64,000 nt of DNA from DAONDZ01 sp964517555 (lineage in GTDB: Bacteria > Patescibacteriota > Patescibacteriia > Patescibacteriales > UBA12465), in assembly GCA_964517555.1 (NCBI GenBank), contig CAZFEF010000001.1, positions 1 to 64,000 on the forward strand, read 5' to 3'. A program made the translations under genes and the position numbers. Positions 16,151 through 25,588 of this stretch are shown here, one piece after another. Every line of letters begins with the position of its first letter. Positions within the stretch are counted from its first letter, which is position 1. The notes beneath the pieces were generated by a model. It ran no database searches, had not been told where the DNA came from, and worked only from the letters and a program-made list of their open reading frames with translations.

Positions 16151-16465
16151 ATGGGCACCTACTACTGCTTTAAAAACAAAAAAACTTATTTAGGAGCGAT
16201 TAATTTTCTGCTCTCGCTTTTGATTATTGTGAGCGGTGCCTATTACCTTGTCGGCATGAATAATTTGGTGGTGAAGGGTTTCAAGCTGGAAGAGTTGCGC
16301 CATGACTTAGGGATTTTAAGTAGTGCCAACCAAGACTTCAAAAATCAAAGATTATCCATGGAAGCTTATGGATCTTTGGATCAGAAAATTAGCAGTTTAA
16401 ACCTGGTTGCTATAGACCAGATTGACTATATTACCGTTAGTGATGATGTTTTAGCCAAGAAATAG
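16151..16465 (+). CDS. FtsL-like small membrane protein
   Basis: 104 aa: short basic cytoplasmic N-terminus, one membrane helix (INFLLSLLIIVSGAYYLV, about residues 19-36), then a helical extracytoplasmic part (KLEELRHDLGILSSANQDFK) and an ending IDQIDYITVSDDV. Size, topology and place between rsmH and the PBP gene match FtsL. Sequence conservation of FtsL is low, so the call rests mostly on position. Confidence 0.7.
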   Translation: MGTYYCFKNKKTYLGAINFLLSLLIIVSGAYYLVGMNNLVVKGFKLEELRHDLGILSSANQDFKNQRLSMEAYGSLDQKISSLNLVAIDQIDYITVSDDVLAKK

Positions 16466-16470
16466 ACAGG

Positions 16471-16521
16471 AGCCAGCGCCCATTTAAGCCCGACCTTTAT
16501 TTGCTTGCATGGGCGCTAGCT
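16471..16521 (+). promoter_or_regulatory. Large stem-loop between ftsL-like and PBP genes
   Basis: AGCCAGCGCCCAT (16471-16483) pairs with ATGGGCGCTAGCT (16509-16521) with one mismatch and a 25-nt loop. There is no U-tract. It sits 15 bp before the PBP start codon; RNA processing or translational control within the operon is possible but unproven. Confidence 0.55.
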
Positions 16522-16535
16522 AGGATTAATTACTT

Positions 16536-18476
16536 ATGGCCCTGGTTAAAAAGAACAGTGATAATAAATTTAAGAATTCCAGGCTCCGTTATTTGATAGC
16601 GGCTCTTTTTTTATTGGGATTGGCCATGGGGGCTAAATTATACTTTTTGCAAATCATTAAGGCTGATTTTTATAGTTCTAAGGCTGATAAACAACAGCGA
16701 GTAGCCACTGAACTTTTGCCCAGTCGCGGGCAAATTTGGGTCAACAATTATAGTGATAATATGAGGCGTAATGATCTGTCTCTATTGGCTACTGCCCGTA
16801 ATTTTGCCACCATTTACGCTGTACCCAAGGATTTAAGCCAAGAGCAAGCTAATTTTATAGCTATTAAACTAGATGAGATTTTTGGCGTCGATGAAGTTCC
16901 GGATGATTATCAAATTAATTCTTTTGACTTAGCCAGTACTAGCTCTACTACCGCCACCTCTGCCTCTTCGACTCGGGCAATTAGCTACTATCTTTCGCGA
17001 CTGCAAAAGGCCAATGATCCTTACGAAGTTTTAGTTCGTAAGTCCAGTGATAAAAATTTGCTTCATTTTTATGCCGCCATCCTTAATTTGCCTTCCGATA
17101 GCTTGGAGCTCCGAGGCGGTCGGATTTATAAAAAAGGAGAAAACGATTCTGGTTCGGATTTGAGTTATTTCGGCATCGGGTTTGATTTAGTGCCTCAACG
17201 TTATTATCCTGAAAATAATTTAGGCGCTCATCTCTTGGGTTTCGTTAACTATGAGAACCAGGGTAATTATGGATTAGAAGAATATTTTAATCGCGATTTA
17301 AAAGGTCAAGAAGGTTATTTAAAAGGTAGTCGCAGTGCCGTTGGTTCTCAAGTGGTTAGGGTGGGTAATGAAGATTATATCAAGCCGGAAAACGGCAGTG
17401 ATTTGGTGCTGACCATTGATCGAGCTGTGCAGTTTTTTATTTGTAAAAAACTTGGTGAGGGGGTAGGGAAGTATAAGTTCGTCAGTGGCTTGGTGATAGT
17501 AGCCGAACCTAAGAGCGGGGCAATTGTCGCTCTTTGTTCCTGGCCGGACTATAACCCTAACGATTATTCTCAGGTAGACGATGCTAATGTTTTTATGAAT
17601 TCGGCTATTTCTTCCCAGTATGAACCGGGATCAGTGTTTAAGGTTATTACTATGGCCGCCGCCCTAGATCAGGGCAAGGTTAGTCCCAATACTACTTATA
17701 ATGATACTGGTCGGGTGATGATTTCGGGTTGGCCTAAGCCAATCAGTAATTCTGATTATGAAACCAATGGTGCTCACGGAGTAACCGATATGACTAAAGT
17801 TTTAAATTTGTCGTTGAATACCGGTGCTATTTTTGCCATGGAGCAAATTGGTGCTAAAGTTTTTGGAGATTATGTTAGTCGTTTTGGTTTTGGTCGTTTA
17901 ACTGACATTGATTTAGCCGGAGAGTCTAAGGGTGACATTCGTTCCCTGAGCCGTGGTGATAAAACTAAACCAATTGATGCGGCTACCGCTTCTTTCGGGC
18001 AAGGGATCGCTGTAACTCCAATGCAAATGTTGATGTCCTATGCCGCTATTGCCAACAACGGGATTTTAATGCGACCGTATTTGGTTAAGGAAATAGTTAA
18101 GCCAGATAGTTCTAAGGTTAATGTTTCTCCGCAAGAAGTTGGTCGAGTAATCTCCGAACGTTCCGCTAGAACCCTAAGAGCCATGTTGGCCGATGTGGTT
18201 GAAAATGGACACTCTAAGCGGGCCGGTGTATCTGGTTACTACGTTGGTGGCAAAACTGGGACAGCCCAGATTCCTTCGCCTCAAGGCGGTTACTTAACCG
18301 ATCAATATATTCATACCTTTGTCGGCATGGCCCCGGTTGATGATCCTCGTTTCGTGATGCTAGTGAAACTAGATCGTCCCTATGGTATTAAATTTGCTGA
18401 AAGTTCAGCCGCGCCGCTATTTGGCGAAATTGCTGATTTTCTGTTAAAGTATTATCAGATACCTAAAGAACGTTAA
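16536..18476 (+). CDS. Class B penicillin-binding protein (FtsI/PBP2-like transpeptidase)
   Basis: 646 aa. One N-terminal membrane helix (YLIAALFLLGLAMGAKLYFL), a dimerisation/pedestal region, and a transpeptidase domain with SVFK (Ser366, Lys369), SLN (Ser426-Asn428) and KTG (573-575). Cross-links peptidoglycan at the septum. The pedestal contains a low-complexity Ser/Thr stretch (ASTSSTTATSASSTRA, about residues 129-144). Position after FtsL-like and before MurF supports FtsI, though no PASTA domain is seen. Confidence 0.92.
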   Translation: MALVKKNSDNKFKNSRLRYLIAALFLLGLAMGAKLYFLQIIKADFYSSKADKQQRVATELLPSRGQIWVNNYSDNMRRNDLSLLATARNFATIYAVPKDLSQEQANFIAIKLDEIFGVDEVPDDYQINSFDLASTSSTTATSASSTRAISYYLSRLQKANDPYEVLVRKSSDKNLLHFYAAILNLPSDSLELRGGRIYKKGENDSGSDLSYFGIGFDLVPQRYYPENNLGAHLLGFVNYENQGNYGLEEYFNRDLKGQEGYLKGSRSAVGSQVVRVGNEDYIKPENGSDLVLTIDRAVQFFICKKLGEGVGKYKFVSGLVIVAEPKSGAIVALCSWPDYNPNDYSQVDDANVFMNSAISSQYEPGSVFKVITMAAALDQGKVSPNTTYNDTGRVMISGWPKPISNSDYETNGAHGVTDMTKVLNLSLNTGAIFAMEQIGAKVFGDYVSRFGFGRLTDIDLAGESKGDIRSLSRGDKTKPIDAATASFGQGIAVTPMQMLMSYAAIANNGILMRPYLVKEIVKPDSSKVNVSPQEVGRVISERSARTLRAMLADVVENGHSKRAGVSGYYVGGKTGTAQIPSPQGGYLTDQYIHTFVGMAPVDDPRFVMLVKLDRPYGIKFAESSAAPLFGEIADFLLKYYQIPKER

Positions 18477-18480
18477 TTAT

Positions 18481-19746
18481 ATGAACAAAATAGCTCAATT
18501 TATCTTAAAATATTTAGCTAAGGCGGTTTTACGGCGTTATCGACCCAAAATTATTGGTGTCAGCGGCAGTGTGGGCAAAACCAGCACCAAAGAGGCTGTT
18601 TATACGGTTTTATCTAGTTTTTATAATGTTCGAGCCACTTTAAAGAATTATAATAACGAACTAGGTTTGCCGTTTAGTATTTTAGCGGTTAGAGCTCCGG
18701 GGAAATCAATTTGGGCTTGGATTAGAGTCTTCCGACGTTTTGTCAAATTAATCATTGTTCGTGATAACCGATATCCGGAAATTTTGGTTTTAGAAATGGG
18801 CGTCGATCGTCCGGGTGACATGGATTATCTTTTAAGTATTGTTTCTCCGTCAGTAGCGATCATTACTGGTGTCGGCGAATCGCATTTAGCTTTCTTTGGA
18901 ACGACTGACAAGCTTCGCCAAGAAAAGCAGAAATTAATTGAAGGAGTAGTTAGAGGTGGTACAGCCATTGTTAATTATGATAATGACGGTTCCCGACAAA
19001 TGATCCAAGCTAGCCGCGCCAAAGTGCTAAGTTATGGCTTAAGTGAAGGTGCTGACTTATGGGCTCAAGATATAGTCTTTGATCAGCGCGGCATGCATTT
19101 TAAATTAAACTATCAAGGATCGGTTATTCCGGTTTTTCTCGATGAGGTTTTTGGCTATCCGGCTATTTATGCTGCCTTAGCGGCTTTGACTACGGCCCTA
19201 TCCTTGGAAATCAATTTAGTAGACGCTATTTTGGTTATTAAAGGTTTTCGAATGCCTCCCGGACGTTTACAGCTTTTAGCGGGGATAAATGGTAGTACAA
19301 TCATTGATGACACCTATAACAGCGCTCCCAGTTCAGCTTTAGCGGCTTTAAAGTTAATGACGCAGATTCGGGGTGATTATCCCCGGCGAATTGCCGTCTT
19401 GGGGGAAATGTTGGAATTGGGTGAGGCTTCCATCGCTGGACATTTGGAAGTTGGTAGGTTGGCCGGTCAAATTGGCCTAGCTTATTTGTTTTTAGTTGGC
19501 CCTCTTACTAAGGAGATAGCCCTAGGAGCTCAAGAATCTGGCTTTCCATTGGATAGAATCATTTGGGCTAATACCCGGGAAGAGCTAGAGCCTAAGTTGC
19601 TCAGCTTGATCACTCCAGGCGATTTGATTTTGGTTAAAGCATCTCAGGGCGGTCGGCTAGAAAAAACGGTTAAAAAGATATTAGTAAACCCAGAGCAGGC
19701 GGCTAAATTACTGGTTCGCCAAGATGCTTCCTGGGATAAAATATAA
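18481..19746 (+). CDS. murF: MurF-like UDP-MurNAc-pentapeptide synthetase
   Basis: 421 aa Mur ligase. ATP loop GVSGSVGKTSTKEAV, NNELGLPF, EMGVDRPGD, middle-domain IDDTYNSAPSSALAAL and AVLGEMLELG, and the C-terminal LVKASQGGRLEK. It adds D-Ala-D-Ala to the muramyl tripeptide. The N-terminal substrate domain of typical MurF (about 80 residues) is strongly shortened: the P-loop begins near residue 27. Other mur genes (murC, D, E, G, mraY) are not in this window. Confidence 0.85.
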   Translation: MNKIAQFILKYLAKAVLRRYRPKIIGVSGSVGKTSTKEAVYTVLSSFYNVRATLKNYNNELGLPFSILAVRAPGKSIWAWIRVFRRFVKLIIVRDNRYPEILVLEMGVDRPGDMDYLLSIVSPSVAIITGVGESHLAFFGTTDKLRQEKQKLIEGVVRGGTAIVNYDNDGSRQMIQASRAKVLSYGLSEGADLWAQDIVFDQRGMHFKLNYQGSVIPVFLDEVFGYPAIYAALAALTTALSLEINLVDAILVIKGFRMPPGRLQLLAGINGSTIIDDTYNSAPSSALAALKLMTQIRGDYPRRIAVLGEMLELGEASIAGHLEVGRLAGQIGLAYLFLVGPLTKEIALGAQESGFPLDRIIWANTREELEPKLLSLITPGDLILVKASQGGRLEKTVKKILVNPEQAAKLLVRQDASWDKI

Positions 19747-19757
19747 TTATTAATCTT

Positions 19758-20786
19758 ATGAAAATTGCCGTCGGCTTTATAACCTATAATAATCTCACCA
19801 GCCGTTATTTGCCATTTTTTTTACCCAGTCTTTTTAAGTCCCTGGAAAGGGCCCATGGTGAAGCTCGAGTGTGGTGTATTGATAATAGCGACCAGGCAAT
19901 AAATGAAAACCAGGAGTTTATTGAAGCTAATCATTCCTGGGTTCAATATCATTTTTCCGGAGAAAACGTTGGTTTTTCTAAAGCCTATAATCAAATGATT
20001 GCCGCGGCCATTGCTTGGGGGGCCGATTATTTCTTGATGATCAATCCTGACACTTTATTGGAGCCAGATAGCATCAAGCAGATGTTGTCGGCGATTAATT
20101 CTGGGCGTTTTGGATCAGTAGCGCCACGACTATTGCGCTGGGATTTTAAAAATAATTTCCCTTCAGATGTTATCGACAGTGACGGGTTGGCTATCAGCGC
20201 CGCCCATCGTTTTTGGGATAGACACCAAGGAGAGAAGGTTTTTCGAGCTCAACAGAAGCCTATTTTTGGCGCTACTGGCGCCGCCGCCTTGTTTAGAATG
20301 GCGGCCCTGAAAGATATTGCTTTCTTGGATGAATTCGGCCAATGGGAATATTTAGATGAAATGTTTTTCATGTATAAAGAAGACGTTGACCTGGCTTATC
20401 GTTTGCAATTAGCTAATTGGCCAGCAATCTTTGAGCCTCGAGCAGTAATTTACCATGACCGGAGTGTCGCCTCCCGAAGTAATAGTCTTTGGTCTATGAT
20501 CTTTGATCGTCGCCGCAAGAGTCGCCAAGTAAAAGAGTGGTCTTTTTACGGGCAAAACCTGCTTTGGGCTAAGTACCGATCATTACCGTTTAATCACAGG
20601 ATTAAAATCAAAAGCCGAGTTTATCACTGGCAAGCTATTATCTTCGCTTTTATTTTTGAATCCTACCTACTTTTAGCTCTAAAAAGACTAAAAAGGGAAA
20701 AGGCGTATATTGATTGGCGTTTGGATAATCTGAAATTAAAAAATTCCCTTGAAAATATAGAAAAAATGATGTTTGACGCCGATTGA
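19758..20786 (+). CDS. Glycosyltransferase family 2
   Basis: 342 aa. GT-A nucleotide-sugar fold: VGFITYNN at the start, ENVGFSKAYNQMI, the metal-site region DYFLMINPDTLL, and GATGAAALFRM, EDVDLAYRLQ further on, similar to rhamnosyltransferase-like GT2 enzymes. Likely transfers a sugar to a cell-surface glycan or teichoic-type polymer. It closes the cell-wall transcript and ends with TGA, showing that TGA is a stop codon here. Confidence 0.85.
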   Translation: MKIAVGFITYNNLTSRYLPFFLPSLFKSLERAHGEARVWCIDNSDQAINENQEFIEANHSWVQYHFSGENVGFSKAYNQMIAAAIAWGADYFLMINPDTLLEPDSIKQMLSAINSGRFGSVAPRLLRWDFKNNFPSDVIDSDGLAISAAHRFWDRHQGEKVFRAQQKPIFGATGAAALFRMAALKDIAFLDEFGQWEYLDEMFFMYKEDVDLAYRLQLANWPAIFEPRAVIYHDRSVASRSNSLWSMIFDRRRKSRQVKEWSFYGQNLLWAKYRSLPFNHRIKIKSRVYHWQAIIFAFIFESYLLLALKRLKREKAYIDWRLDNLKLKNSLENIEKMMFDAD

Positions 20787-20878
20787 TATTGGTGTTAATA
20801 ACCTTTGATTTTCGCCCTCTTGACTAATTAAAAAAAATCTGCCAGTATATAGGAAGTTATAAATAAACTTGACTATAT

Positions 20879-21895
20879 ATGGAGAACCTATTGGAAAAAA
20901 TCATCAGCAATAAGAAAGCTGAGGAATTGAGCAAGCTTAATGCCATTAAATTAGTTAATGGTCTATTTGATGAACTTTTAGAAAGGGAACGCGACATCCT
21001 AACTCGTCGTTTTGCCCTAAAAGGCGGTGAAGCTGAGACTTTGGAGCAGATTGGCCGCTTGCATAAATTGACCCGAGAAAGGGTGCGTCAGATCGAATCC
21101 AGTAGCTTGCGCAAATTGAAGAAATTAGAATATTTGGATAACTATTTAAATACTGTCAAAGAGGCTGTCAGCCAGTTGTTAAAACAACATGGCGGTTTGA
21201 TGGACCGAGAATTCTTGTTAGATGTGATGGCTATGTTCTGCATCGACACTAAGGGTGATGACAATGAACGCGACTTGTATAAAAAGAATTTTGATTTTAT
21301 TATCTCTCAACTATTAGAAGATCATGTTGACAAAGTGGAGAAGTCCGATGCCTTTAACCCCTACTACAAATTGAAAGATGGCGCTATTAATCATTTGGAA
21401 GATTTAGCCAAAGAGTTGACTCGTCAAGTGGATAAGGGCAACAGCACCATGACTATTGATAACCTTTTGCAAATGATTGGAAAGCTGGATAGCTATAATC
21501 GCCATCAGGATAAGTTCAAGTCAGAAAATGACAACAATCTTCACTCGATTTTTAAGAGTGAAATTTTTCCTGAACCGGCTGAGACAATCAACGCCAATAA
21601 AATTTTGTATTCCTTGATCCAGGCTGTTAAGAATATTGATCGCAATAAGTTTGGTCATTGGGGTATTAACGAGTGGCCGGAGATTACTCCGAAGAAAATT
21701 AGCGACAAGATCTTTTTGGTCCTAAAGAATAATGGTCAGCCGATGCATTTTACTGATATTGCCGCTCGAATCAATGAAGTGGGTTTTGACCGCAAGAAGG
21801 CTAATGCCGGCACTGTCCATAATGAATTGATCCTAGATGATCGCTATGAATTGGTCGGTCGCGGCCTTTATGGGCTTAAGGAATGGGATAAATAA
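20879..21895 (+). CDS. Sigma-70 region 4 / HARE-HTH fusion protein
   Basis: 338 aa. Residues about 28-85 form a sigma region 4 helix-turn-helix: LLERERDILTRRFALKGGE, ETLEQIGRLHKLTRERVRQIESSSLRKLKK. The C-terminal about 75 residues match the HARE-HTH winged helix seen in RpoE delta subunits (ISDKIFLVLKNNGQPMHFTDIA). There is no region 2, so it cannot melt a -10 element alone; it is more likely an RNA-polymerase-associated factor. The type recurs in CPR genomes. Monocistronic, with a strong terminator after it. Confidence 0.82.
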   Translation: MENLLEKIISNKKAEELSKLNAIKLVNGLFDELLERERDILTRRFALKGGEAETLEQIGRLHKLTRERVRQIESSSLRKLKKLEYLDNYLNTVKEAVSQLLKQHGGLMDREFLLDVMAMFCIDTKGDDNERDLYKKNFDFIISQLLEDHVDKVEKSDAFNPYYKLKDGAINHLEDLAKELTRQVDKGNSTMTIDNLLQMIGKLDSYNRHQDKFKSENDNNLHSIFKSEIFPEPAETINANKILYSLIQAVKNIDRNKFGHWGINEWPEITPKKISDKIFLVLKNNGQPMHFTDIAARINEVGFDRKKANAGTVHNELILDDRYELVGRGLYGLKEWDK

Positions 21896-21913
21896 TTTTT
21901 TCTACTTTTGATA

Positions 21914-21958
21914 ATTAAAGACGGCGACTCCGACAGGGGCGCCGTCTTTAATATTTTT
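21914..21958 (+). terminator. Rho-independent terminator
   Basis: ATTAAAGACGGCG (21914-21926) pairs perfectly with CGCCGTCTTTAAT (21940-21952), followed by ATTTTTT. Ends the sigma4/HARE transcript. Confidence 0.93.
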
Positions 21959-21992
21959 TGATTTTATGGTAAAATAAAGATAGCTTTATTTT

Positions 21993-23447
21993 ATGAATAT
22001 TACCTTAGATATATCGCCCATTCAGGAGTTCTTTATGCTCCCGCCCGACGTCATGCTTTGGCGTTTTATGGGCTATTATGGCTGGTTAATTATCGCTATC
22101 ATTTATTTGATGTTTGCCCGCGAAACCTGGCTTTTATACGTCCGGGGCAAGTTCGCCAGCCAAATTAAATATACTTTTTTAGCCTTAGATATTCCTCGAG
22201 CCAATGAACAATCACCTCGGGCCGTGGAGAATCTTTTAGCTTATTTAGCTGGTGCCCATAGCACCATTAACTGGTTTGAAAAATACTGGGAAGGGAAGAT
22301 CCAGTTGATTTTTAGTTTAGAGATAGTTAGTATTGACGGCTATACTCAGTTTATCGTTCGTACTCCTGTCGATTTCAAGAGCTTAGTGGAATCGGCTGTC
22401 TATTCTCAATATCCTGATGCGGAAATAACCGAAATCGATGATTATACCGAGGGCATTCCCAAAAAATATCCGGATGACGATTATGATATTGCCGGCGCTG
22501 AATTTATTCAAAGCGCTAACCAGATGTATCCTATTCGGGTCTATGAAGAGTTTGAACATCAGATGGGACCGTCGGAAATGTTATTTAAGGATCCCATGGC
22601 CTCTTTAATGGATCTATGCAGCAGTCTGCAACGCGGGGAACAATTATGGTATCAAATTCTATTGATCCCTATTGGCTTTGATTGGATGGATGAAGCTGAG
22701 GATGAAATAGCTAAAATAATTGGTACTAAACCTAAGACCACGGGAGTTAATAAGCTGATCGACTATGTTAATAAGGGTATTTGGTCTGGCAGCGAAGCTA
22801 TTTATCCTGCCTCTGAGTGGGGTTTGGAAGAAAAGGAATTTAAGCCTTTGTCCATGGTCGAGTTAAAGCCTAAGCAAAAAAAACGAGTTGAGGGTCTGCA
22901 TCGCAAGGTGGCTAAGCTAGGGTTCAAGGCTAAGCTCCGAATGATTTATGTGGCCAAGAAGGATGTTTATAATCCCAAGAAAGCTTTTAATGGCTTTGTC
23001 GGTTATATTAAACAGTTTTCCGCTTTGGATTTGAATTCTTTTAAGCCCGACATGGATCGAACCGCAACTTCCACCGCTTTTTTTGCCAAAGTGCGACGAT
23101 TAAATGAGCGCAAACGGAATATTGTTACTAACTACATTAATCGTGATTGGTATGCTGGTCGCATGCCGGGAATATATAATATTGAAGAATTGGCCACGGT
23201 TTGGCATTTCCCAGTAGAAGCTACGGTTAGAGCACCGCTTATTCAGAAAACCCCGGCCAAGAAAGCCAAGCCGCCTATTGCTTTGCCCAGCGAAGATACG
23301 GTAGTTTATCAGGATACCCTGGAGCCTTTGTCTTCTCTGGAATCTGACTTGGGAACGACCAGTGCTAAAACTATGATAAAAAACGAAATGGATAGTGAGT
23401 CGGATGCGGCCCCGGGCCAAGCTCCGTCTAATCTGCCTTTCGGTTAA
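21993..23447 (+). CDS. Membrane protein related to the N-terminal half of TraG-like ATPases
   Basis: 484 aa. One membrane helix near residues 30-45 (GWLIIAIIYLMFARETWLL), then a large soluble domain. Its last part (GIYNIEELATVWHFPVEAT) parallels FVVNTEEMASLFHFPLPHT in the TraG-like ATPase at 46349, and both have a membrane anchor followed by a domain with HYPEA/QYPDA-type strands. It stops where the ATPase domain would begin. A Pro/Lys-rich tail follows. A role alongside DNA-translocating ATPases is inference. Confidence 0.65.
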   Translation: MNITLDISPIQEFFMLPPDVMLWRFMGYYGWLIIAIIYLMFARETWLLYVRGKFASQIKYTFLALDIPRANEQSPRAVENLLAYLAGAHSTINWFEKYWEGKIQLIFSLEIVSIDGYTQFIVRTPVDFKSLVESAVYSQYPDAEITEIDDYTEGIPKKYPDDDYDIAGAEFIQSANQMYPIRVYEEFEHQMGPSEMLFKDPMASLMDLCSSLQRGEQLWYQILLIPIGFDWMDEAEDEIAKIIGTKPKTTGVNKLIDYVNKGIWSGSEAIYPASEWGLEEKEFKPLSMVELKPKQKKRVEGLHRKVAKLGFKAKLRMIYVAKKDVYNPKKAFNGFVGYIKQFSALDLNSFKPDMDRTATSTAFFAKVRRLNERKRNIVTNYINRDWYAGRMPGIYNIEELATVWHFPVEATVRAPLIQKTPAKKAKPPIALPSEDTVVYQDTLEPLSSLESDLGTTSAKTMIKNEMDSESDAAPGQAPSNLPFG

Positions 23448-23458
23448 TTATTTTTTCT

Positions 23459-24385
23459 ATGATTTGGAGTATTGCCATTGTCATTTTAGGTTTGTGCCTT
23501 TTCGAAATTATTAGCAGTGTCGATAACGCGATTGTCAATGCCCACATATTAAAAACTATGCCGGAAAAATACCGGCGCATTTTTTTGCTTTGGGGTTTAA
23601 TTTTTGCCGTCTTTGTCGTCCGTGGCGTTTTGCCGTTTTTGATAGTTTGGATTGCCAACCCGGCTCTTTCCGTGGTTGAGGTAATTACGGCAGTCTTTTC
23701 TAATGATCCGCAAATCGCCGAGTATCTTAATACTTCTAAGCCTTTATTGTTGCTGGGTGGCGGCGTGTACCTATTTTTTGTCTTTCTATCCTGGCTATTC
23801 TTGGAAGAGAAGAAATACGCTTTTTTAGTAGAAGGATTTATTCATCGCCAAGGCGCCTGGTTTTACGCTTTTTCTTCCATTATTACAGTGTTAGTGGTTT
23901 ATTTTTCTCTGCAAATTAACCCGATATTAGCCTTGGCGGCCACGGTTGGTATCAGCGCTTTTTTTATAACCGATGGTTTCAAGAAAAATGCCGAGGAAAA
24001 AGAAAAACAACTTTTGTCACCGGGGATGAGCGCTTGGAGCAAGATCATGTATCTTGAAGTCTTGGATGCTAGCTTCTCCATTGATGGAGTGATCGGCGCG
24101 TTTGCTTTTACCATGAGCGTTCCGTTGATTATTCTTGGTAATGGCATTGGCGCCTTTGTAGTTCGAGAATTTACTATCCGCGGCATCAATTTAATTTCTA
24201 AATTTGCTTTTTTGAAGAATGGGGCCATGTACTCTATCGGAATGTTAGGATTTTTAATGATTATGGAAAGTTTCGGTCGTCATTATCCTTTCTGGTTGGC
24301 GCCGCTTAACACTCTCTTGCTGCTGGTTATTTTCCTGTTTCTGTCATATCGGGAAATCAGACAAGTCAAGCTAAAAAAGATATAA
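23459..24385 (+). CDS. TerC/DUF475-family integral membrane protein
   Basis: 308 aa, about eight to nine hydrophobic helices. FEIISSVDNAIVNAHIL in helix 1 and EVLDASFSIDGVIGAFAF in the middle are the paired acidic membrane motifs of the TerC/Alx group, thought to move Mn2+ or Ca2+. The length and DASFSIDGV pattern fit DUF475. Located between the TraG-related gene and a glycosyltransferase. Confidence 0.85.
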   Translation: MIWSIAIVILGLCLFEIISSVDNAIVNAHILKTMPEKYRRIFLLWGLIFAVFVVRGVLPFLIVWIANPALSVVEVITAVFSNDPQIAEYLNTSKPLLLLGGGVYLFFVFLSWLFLEEKKYAFLVEGFIHRQGAWFYAFSSIITVLVVYFSLQINPILALAATVGISAFFITDGFKKNAEEKEKQLLSPGMSAWSKIMYLEVLDASFSIDGVIGAFAFTMSVPLIILGNGIGAFVVREFTIRGINLISKFAFLKNGAMYSIGMLGFLMIMESFGRHYPFWLAPLNTLLLLVIFLFLSYREIRQVKLKKI

Positions 24386-24388
24386 ATT

Positions 24389-25588
24389 ATGTCAGGAAAA
24401 CGAATCGGTATTGATGCCCGTTTTTATGGTCCTTTAGGTAAGGGCCTGGGTCGCTATGTCCAAGAATTAGTGGATAACGCGATTAATATTGATACCGACA
24501 ATCAGTATGTTATTTTTTTGGGTCGGGATAATTACGATGAATTAGTTATTCCCGCCACCGCCTCTGACCGCGTTAGAAAGGTCATGACGCCAGTTAAATG
24601 GTATGGCTTAAAAGAGCAGGTAATGATGCCTTATTATTTTACTAAGGCCAGATTGGACCTACTTCACATCCCTCATTTTAATGTGCCATTTTTCTTGTTT
24701 TGCCCTTTTGTGGTCACTATCCATGATTTAATTTTAACTAAATTTCCTACTCAAAGAGCTAGCACTTTAAGCCCTTGGTTTTATCGTCTAAAGAATTTAG
24801 CTTATCGTTTGATCATCGCTTCGGCTTTAAAAAGGGCTAAGAAGATTATTGCCGTTTCGCAATTTACTAAGCAGGATATAGTTTCTCAGTTCAGAATTGA
24901 TCCAGAAAAGATTATTGTCACTTATGAGGGTGTGGCTAATTTGGCCCGTGGTCACGATTCTTTGTTTGTCAAAAAGATAGATGCCGGTGCGGCTTTGCAG
25001 AAATACCATATTCCGGATAAGTTTTTGCTCTATATCGGCAACGCTTATCCTCACAAAAATCTGGAAGGCTGGTTGGCGGCTTTTAAAGAACTGCATTCTT
25101 TCTATCCAGGTTTGAGCATGGTGTTGGTGGGGAAGTCCGATTATTTTTATGATCGCACTAAGGACTATGCCGCTAGCCTGGGGTTGTATGATTCTAATAA
25201 TTCAGCTTCGGCAGTTGTTTTTCCCGGATATGTCCCTGATCAGGAGTTGGAACTTTTATACCAGAAAGCTCAGGTCTATGTCTTTCCTTCTTTTTATGAG
25301 GGTTTTGGTTTGCCGCCTTTAGAGGCTATGGCTAAGGGTTGCCCGGTTCTTAGCTCTAATCGCTCTTCTTTGCCGGAGATACTTGGTGAGGCGGCCTGGT
25401 ATTTTGATCCAGCTGATTCGACCGATATGGTTAATCAGGTCAGAAAGGTTTTAGAAGACCCCGAACTCCGACATGATTTAATTCTGCGCGGCCAAGAGTT
25501 GGTTAAGAAATATAATTGGTGGGATTGCGCTTATCAGACAGTCCAGCTTTATCATTCGCTTTTATATGGCCAAAAAGCATCGAGTTAA
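24389..25588 (+). CDS. Glycosyltransferase family 4
   Basis: 399 aa, GT-B fold. N-terminal GIDARFYGPLGKGLGRYVQEL, YIGNAYPHKNLEGWL, and the nucleotide-sugar site VFPSFYEGFGLPPLEAMAKG with the EX7E glutamates. Mannosyl- or glucosyltransferase for surface glycans is most likely. The last 23 bp overlap the start of the following DUF4012 gene, implying translational coupling. Confidence 0.9.
   Translation: MSGKRIGIDARFYGPLGKGLGRYVQELVDNAINIDTDNQYVIFLGRDNYDELVIPATASDRVRKVMTPVKWYGLKEQVMMPYYFTKARLDLLHIPHFNVPFFLFCPFVVTIHDLILTKFPTQRASTLSPWFYRLKNLAYRLIIASALKRAKKIIAVSQFTKQDIVSQFRIDPEKIIVTYEGVANLARGHDSLFVKKIDAGAALQKYHIPDKFLLYIGNAYPHKNLEGWLAAFKELHSFYPGLSMVLVGKSDYFYDRTKDYAASLGLYDSNNSASAVVFPGYVPDQELELLYQKAQVYVFPSFYEGFGLPPLEAMAKGCPVLSSNRSSLPEILGEAAWYFDPADSTDMVNQVRKVLEDPELRHDLILRGQELVKKYNWWDCAYQTVQLYHSLLYGQKASS

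Noticed and set aside
16536..18476. Ser/Thr-rich stretch in the PBP as a sign of frameshift
   Set aside because: The frame is intact on both sides and all three transpeptidase motifs are present; it is a low-complexity loop.
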